From CAXXOK01 sp964584315 (GTDB lineage Bacteria > Bacillota > Clostridia > Christensenellales > Aristaeellaceae), in assembly GCA_964584315.1 (NCBI GenBank), contig CAZOZO010000004.1, positions 62,001 through 126,000 on the forward strand: DNA of 64,000 nt. Direction: 5' to 3'. This document shows, piece after piece, positions 60,535 through 64,000 of the stretch. Within the stretch, counting starts at the first letter, position 1, and every line of letters starts with the position of its first letter. The position numbers and the translations under genes are program-made. Below the pieces are notes generated by a model that searched no databases, was not told where the DNA came from, and saw only the letters and a list, made by a program, of their open reading frames with translations.

Positions 60535-61482
60535 ATGGCGGTTTTGAAAACCGTGCCCATCGAGCGCCCTGCCCTGTGGGGCGGCACGCTGCTCCGGGAA
60601 TACTTCCGCTATCCCTGGTTTGGCGATGGCGTAGGCCAGTCCTGGTCGTTCAGCGGGCAGGAAGGGCAGAGCAATGTGGTGGAGAACGGCCCATACAAGG
60701 GCAAAACGCTGCGCGAGCTGTGGCGGGAGGCGCCGCAGCTGTTCAGGAGCCGGTGCAGCGATTTTCCGGTGATCATCTCGCTGGTCGCGCCGATGGACGA
60801 CCTGAGCATCCAGATACACCCCAATACGACGGTGGCGCACGCGGCGGGCTATGCGACCGGCAAGAACGAGGCGTGGTATTTCCTTGAGCAGCCGGAGGCG
60901 GGCGACATCGTGTATGGCCAGCGCGCCAAAGACGAGCGTGAGCTGCGCGCCATGGTGGCGGCGGACCGTTGGGATGCGCTCGTGGAACATCTGCCCGTGG
61001 CGAAGGGCGATTTCGTGTACCTGCCCGCGGGCATCCTGCACGCGATGCGCAAGGGCGGTATCGTGTATGAGATACAGCAGGCGACGGATGTGACTTACCG
61101 CTTCTACGACTACCACCGCAAGGACGCGCAGGGTAACGAGCGCCCCCTGCACCTCAAGCAGGCCATCGAATGTGTGGATTATGCCCTGAATGCCAGCGAT
61201 GCGCACCCGCCGGCGATAACGCAAACCTTGGACGCGGCAGAAATGACCACGTTCATCCGCAACGAAAGCTTCTGCGTGAGCCGCTTTGTTGTACGAGGCA
61301 AGCAATCGCTTCGCTTCAGCGGCTACCAGCTGTTTACGGTGGTGGGGGGCGAGGGACTGGCGGACGAGCTTCCGCTGTCGATGGGCGTAAACTTTCTGTT
61401 GCCCGCGGGCGACAGCGTGACCATCAGCGGAGAGGTTACGCTGATGGCCACCTGCGAATATGAAACGGTTCTCCTGCCCTGA
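60535..61482 (+). CDS. manA: Class I mannose-6-phosphate isomerase
   Basis: A 315-aa zinc-dependent phosphomannose isomerase interconverting mannose-6-P and fructose-6-P. Zinc ligands are in LSIQIHPNTTVAHAAG, GKNEAWYFL and LPAGILHAM. The short length is typical of the Firmicutes type. It follows the ROK kinase by 11 nt, suggesting a kinase-isomerase relay. An unusual substrate cannot be excluded, given the epimerase next door. Confidence 0.92.
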   Translation: MAVLKTVPIERPALWGGTLLREYFRYPWFGDGVGQSWSFSGQEGQSNVVENGPYKGKTLRELWREAPQLFRSRCSDFPVIISLVAPMDDLSIQIHPNTTVAHAAGYATGKNEAWYFLEQPEAGDIVYGQRAKDERELRAMVAADRWDALVEHLPVAKGDFVYLPAGILHAMRKGGIVYEIQQATDVTYRFYDYHRKDAQGNERPLHLKQAIECVDYALNASDAHPPAITQTLDAAEMTTFIRNESFCVSRFVVRGKQSLRFSGYQLFTVVGGEGLADELPLSMGVNFLLPAGDSVTISGEVTLMATCEYETVLLP

Positions 61483-61519
61483 CCGAAGCAACCCCATCAA
61501 TCACTCGAAGGAGGACACG

Positions 61520-62191
61520 ATGCGCTCGCAAATCTCTGCGTCCATCATGTGCGCAAACCCGCTCGCCATGGAGGGTGAGCTGATACAGCTACAGGAGAGC
61601 GGCGTGGATTACTATCACTGCGATGTGATGGACGGGCATTTCGTGCCCAACCTGATGCTCTCCACCGAGACCATGAAGGCAGTCAAACGCCTGAACCGGT
61701 TGCCACTGGACATCCACCTGATGGTGGATAACCCCGCCGCTTGCCTCCCTTGGCTTGCATTTGGCGAAGGGGATATCGTAGCCGTGCACGCCGAGGCGGA
61801 CAGGCACCTGCAACGCACCCTCAAGCTGATCAAGGACCGCGGCGCTACGGCGGCTGTCGCCCTGAACCCTGCCACGCCGCTGTGCATGGTGGAGCACGTG
61901 CTGCCGGATATCGGCATGCTGCTGGTGATGACCGTGAACCCGGGCTTCGCCGGGCAAAAGCTGGTGCCGCAGACGCTTGATAAGATCACCAAAGCGCGTG
62001 CCCTGCTGGACGCGCAGGGCTTTGCCCATGTGCCCATCGAGGTGGATGGCAATTGCAGCTTTGAGAACATCCCGCGCATGGCAGCGGCGGGCGCAAACAT
62101 CTTTGTAGTGGGCACCTCCAGCGTTTTTGACCCTGCGCTGGGCATCCCCCGAGGGGTTCAAAAGGTGCGTGCGCTGCTGAATGACCGTTGA
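61520..62191 (+). CDS. Ribulose-phosphate/allulose-phosphate 3-epimerase family protein
   Basis: A 223-aa epimerase barrel. Catalytic and metal residues lie in YYHCDVMDGHFVPN, LDIHLMV, the TVNPGFAGQK loop and PIEVDGNCS. It is distinct from the AlsE-like copy at 50955: it opens ISASIMCANPL and keeps the DGHFVPN motif. The ATG at 61520 follows GAAGGAGG by 5 nt. Its location after ROK kinase and manA suggests a dedicated hexulose-phosphate epimerase, though Rpe activity is possible. Confidence 0.85.
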   Translation: MRSQISASIMCANPLAMEGELIQLQESGVDYYHCDVMDGHFVPNLMLSTETMKAVKRLNRLPLDIHLMVDNPAACLPWLAFGEGDIVAVHAEADRHLQRTLKLIKDRGATAAVALNPATPLCMVEHVLPDIGMLLVMTVNPGFAGQKLVPQTLDKITKARALLDAQGFAHVPIEVDGNCSFENIPRMAAAGANIFVVGTSSVFDPALGIPRGVQKVRALLNDR

Positions 62192-62220
62192 CAGGCATCG
62201 CCGCAGACTGATACACTGAA

Positions 62221-62272
62221 CAGACCGCATCCGGCAGCCGCATGCGTGCGAGCCCGCGCCGGATGCGGTCTG
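62221..62272 (+). terminator. Terminator-like hairpin after the epimerase gene
   Basis: A perfect 14-bp stem (62221-62234 with 62259-62272) closes a 24-nt loop and is followed by TTATTTGT. It lies 30 nt after the epimerase stop. The lactonase gene starts 55 nt later and may depend on read-through. Confidence 0.75.
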
Positions 62273-62326
62273 TTATTTGTGACGGCTATGCGGACAAACC
62301 ATGGCCGTCAGGCGCGGAGGGAGAGC

Positions 62327-63352
62327 ATGGATCGATACTTCTATACGGGCAGCTATGCGCAGCAAGGGCAGGCGGGCATCGTGCGCTACCGGCTGGATAC
62401 CGCAACGGGCGAGGTGGCCGCGCTGGACGCTTATTGCGGCGTGCAGAACCCATCCTACGTGGCGCTCAATGCCGATGCATCGATGCTCTACGCCGTGGAA
62501 GAAACGGTGCCCGAAGGCAAGCTGCACGCGCTGCGACCCACGCCGCAGGGGCTTGTGCCGGTCGAAAGCCTGCCCACCGAGGGAGGCGACCCCTGCCACA
62601 TCGGCCTGACCGACGAGTGGATGCTGCTTGTGTCCAACTACGCAAGCGGTTCGCTGGCGATGTACGCACTGGACAGGAAGGGCGTGCCGCTTGCCCTGCA
62701 GTCGCTTTGTCGGCACAAGGGGCACAGCGCGCACCCTACGCGGCAGGCAAGTGCTCACGTGCACTTTGCACAGGCATCGGGCGAATATGTCTTTGTGGCC
62801 GATCTGGGGCTGGATCGCGTGCTGTGCTATGATGTGCCCAAGCAGGGAGAGCCTTTGCCGGGCAGCGGCGTGTGGCTGCAACTGCCACCCGGCTCCGGCC
62901 CGCGGCATCTGGCCTTTGGGCCGCAGGGGAGCGGTACGGCATATGTCGTGTGTGAACTGAGCAACCGGGTCGCGGTGTTCCGCAAGCCGTTCGCACAGGG
63001 CAGCGCGCCGGTGCAGATGATCTCCACCTTGCCGGAAGGCTACCGAGGAGAAAGCATTGCGGCGGCCATCCACCGGCAGGGCGAGTGGCTGTTTGCGAGC
63101 AATCGCGGGCATGACAGCATCGCCGTGTTCCGTATCCAGCACGATGGTACGTTGGCCCTTCTGCATATCGAGCCCACCGGCGGGCAAACCCCGCGCGATT
63201 TTGCTGTTATGGGGGAGTGGCTGGTCGTCGCCAATCAGGATTCACAAACCCTTACGGTGCTGCACTGGGACGCGGCGGGCGAGCGCCTGCGCTTCACAGG
63301 GCAGAGCATGGAGGCCGTTAAACCCACCTGTGTGTGCCCCGTCCCGTTATGA
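62327..63352 (+). CDS. Lactonase family protein (6-phosphogluconolactonase-like beta-propeller)
   Basis: A 341-aa seven-bladed beta-propeller of the YbhE/Pgl lactonase family, which hydrolyses sugar lactones such as 6-phosphogluconolactone. YTGSYAQQGQAGIVRYRLD, NPSYVALNADASMLYAVEE, SAHVHFAQASGEYVFVADLG and GPRHLAFGP are family-type repeats. The ATG at 62327 follows GGAGG; the frame is open further upstream, through the terminator hairpin. It may act on a lactone made by a sugar dehydrogenase such as that at 44008. Confidence 0.88.
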   Translation: MDRYFYTGSYAQQGQAGIVRYRLDTATGEVAALDAYCGVQNPSYVALNADASMLYAVEETVPEGKLHALRPTPQGLVPVESLPTEGGDPCHIGLTDEWMLLVSNYASGSLAMYALDRKGVPLALQSLCRHKGHSAHPTRQASAHVHFAQASGEYVFVADLGLDRVLCYDVPKQGEPLPGSGVWLQLPPGSGPRHLAFGPQGSGTAYVVCELSNRVAVFRKPFAQGSAPVQMISTLPEGYRGESIAAAIHRQGEWLFASNRGHDSIAVFRIQHDGTLALLHIEPTGGQTPRDFAVMGEWLVVANQDSQTLTVLHWDAAGERLRFTGQSMEAVKPTCVCPVPL

Positions 63353-63379
63353 CAGGCGGTGGTTTCCCTTTCCATGTGC

Positions 63380-63417
63380 AAAGCCGCTCCATGCTCAAAC
63401 GGGCACGGGGCGGCTTT
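63380..63417. terminator. Bidirectional terminator between lactonase and deoC
   Basis: An 11-bp stem with one wobble pair (63380-63390 with 63407-63417) has A- and T-rich ends on the two sides. It separates convergent genes ending at 63352 and 63454. Confidence 0.78.
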
Positions 63418-63453
63418 TACGACAGAATACCAAAGGCTTTGGTGGGCGCGATT

Positions 63454-64000
63454 TTACAGCGCCGCCAGCATGGCGCGGTAACCCTCCACGATGGCCACGC
63501 CGCGGCTGGTGCCGATGCGGTTGGCGCCCGCGTCGATCATGGCCAGCGCATCCTCCACGGTGCGGATGCCGCCCGCCGCCTTGATGCGCAGGCTATCGCC
63601 CACGCAGGCCTTCATCAGCCTGACATCCGCGACGGTCGCACCCACGGGCACCCCGGCGGGCGGCGTGCCAAAGCCGGTGGAAGTTTTGATAAAATCGGGC
63701 CGTTCGGCGAGGGCCACGTCGCACAGGCGCTTCTTCTCATCTTCGGTCAGGTAGCAGTTTTCAAAGATCACCTTGCTGGTCACGCTGCGCTCGCGGCACG
63801 CGGCCACGATGCGTCGCATTTCGTCCGCGATATAGGCCCAGTTGCCGTTTTTCACCTCGCCGAGGTTAACGACGTAATCCACTTCGTCCGCGCCTTTCGC
63901 GATCACGTCGATGGTTTCGAACACCTTGGTCTCAACCGTGCACTGCCCCAGCGGAAAGGATACCGCCGCGTCGCACAGCACGCCGCTGCCGCGGAGAACC
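63454..64000 (-). CDS. deoC: Deoxyribose-phosphate aldolase (partial, N-terminus outside window)
   Basis: The C-terminal 182 residues of a DeoC class I aldolase, which cleaves 2-deoxyribose-5-P to acetaldehyde and glyceraldehyde-3-P. GADEVDYVVNLGEVKNG, the Schiff-base lysine in FIKTSTGFG, and SLRIKAAGGIRTVEDAL are characteristic. The frame runs off the right edge, so the start is not visible. It is convergent with the lactonase gene and not part of that operon. Confidence 0.93.
   Translation of the reverse strand, partial: VLRGSGVLCDAAVSFPLGQCTVETKVFETIDVIAKGADEVDYVVNLGEVKNGNWAYIADEMRRIVAACRERSVTSKVIFENCYLTEDEKKRLCDVALAERPDFIKTSTGFGTPPAGVPVGATVADVRLMKACVGDSLRIKAAGGIRTVEDALAMIDAGANRIGTSRGVAIVEGYRAMLAAL

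Noticed and set aside
63979..63981. GTG as the start of deoC
   Set aside because: The frame remains open to the window edge and the residues before it (VLRGSG) continue the family pattern, so the gene is truncated by the window, not started here.
1..64000. CRISPR arrays, insertion sequences, prophage or attachment sites
   Set aside because: No regularly spaced repeats, transposase-like or integrase-like proteins, or long terminal repeats were seen.

Overview
The window looks like chromosomal DNA of a high-GC, carbohydrate-fermenting Firmicute (Clostridia). The support is strong AGGAGG-type ribosome binding sites, a type III glutamine synthetase, YesM/YesN-type two-component regulators, a DUF1836 protein, several CUT1 sugar importers without their own ATPase, and consensus sigma-A promoters. 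A Christensenellales-like gut lineage is my best guess, because every solute-binding protein carries a signal-peptidase-I type leader with no lipobox cysteine. That placement is inference. I see no transposase, integrase, CRISPR array, rRNA or tRNA gene.

Region 1 (1-10952) is a sugar regulon. A minus-strand operon runs from 9775 to 302: TIM-like isomerase, UPF0047 (YjbQ) protein, FGGY kinase, AraA-like isomerase, second UPF0047 protein, sugar-binding protein, two permeases and a GH4 glycosidase. It faces a DeoR-family regulator (10176-10952). The gap between them holds two good promoters and four copies of TTGATCG(A/T), one inside the operon promoter. The substrate is not identifiable, and this is the least conventional catabolic set in the window.

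Region 2 (10953-18962) encodes a sensor kinase, an AraC-type response regulator, a binding protein, two permeases and a cytoplasmic GH5 glycosidase, all on the plus strand. Region 3 (18963-23793, minus) is a reduced type IV pilus operon: transglutaminase-like protein, PilC, four small pilin-like or membrane proteins, and PilT.

Region 4 (23826-41347) is mixed. It holds a lone N-acetyl sugar amidotransferase, a GNAT/DUF1836 pair, an SGNH hydrolase, rlmD-aroC-aroA, two small conserved proteins, a GH127-like protein overlapping a dihydrouridine synthase gene, two large secreted proteins of unknown function, and glutamine synthetase III with a structured leader.

Region 5 (41401-52757) looks like a D-allose or related rare-hexose locus. 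A minus-strand operon (ROK kinase, Gfo/Idh/MocA dehydrogenase, sugar isomerase/epimerase, SGNH esterase, AlsK-like kinase) diverges from a plus-strand set: CUT2 ABC transporter, cupin phosphoglucose isomerase, AlsE-type epimerase and DeoR regulator. Region 6 (53416-63352) is a further CUT1 locus with an AraC/cupin regulator, a GHL6-like glycosidase, ROK kinase, ManA, a second epimerase and a lactonase. The window ends inside a deoC gene.

The general strategy is import of intact small glycosides by ABC transporters, hydrolysis in the cytoplasm (none of the four glycosidases has a signal peptide), then kinase, isomerase and epimerase steps toward central sugar phosphates.
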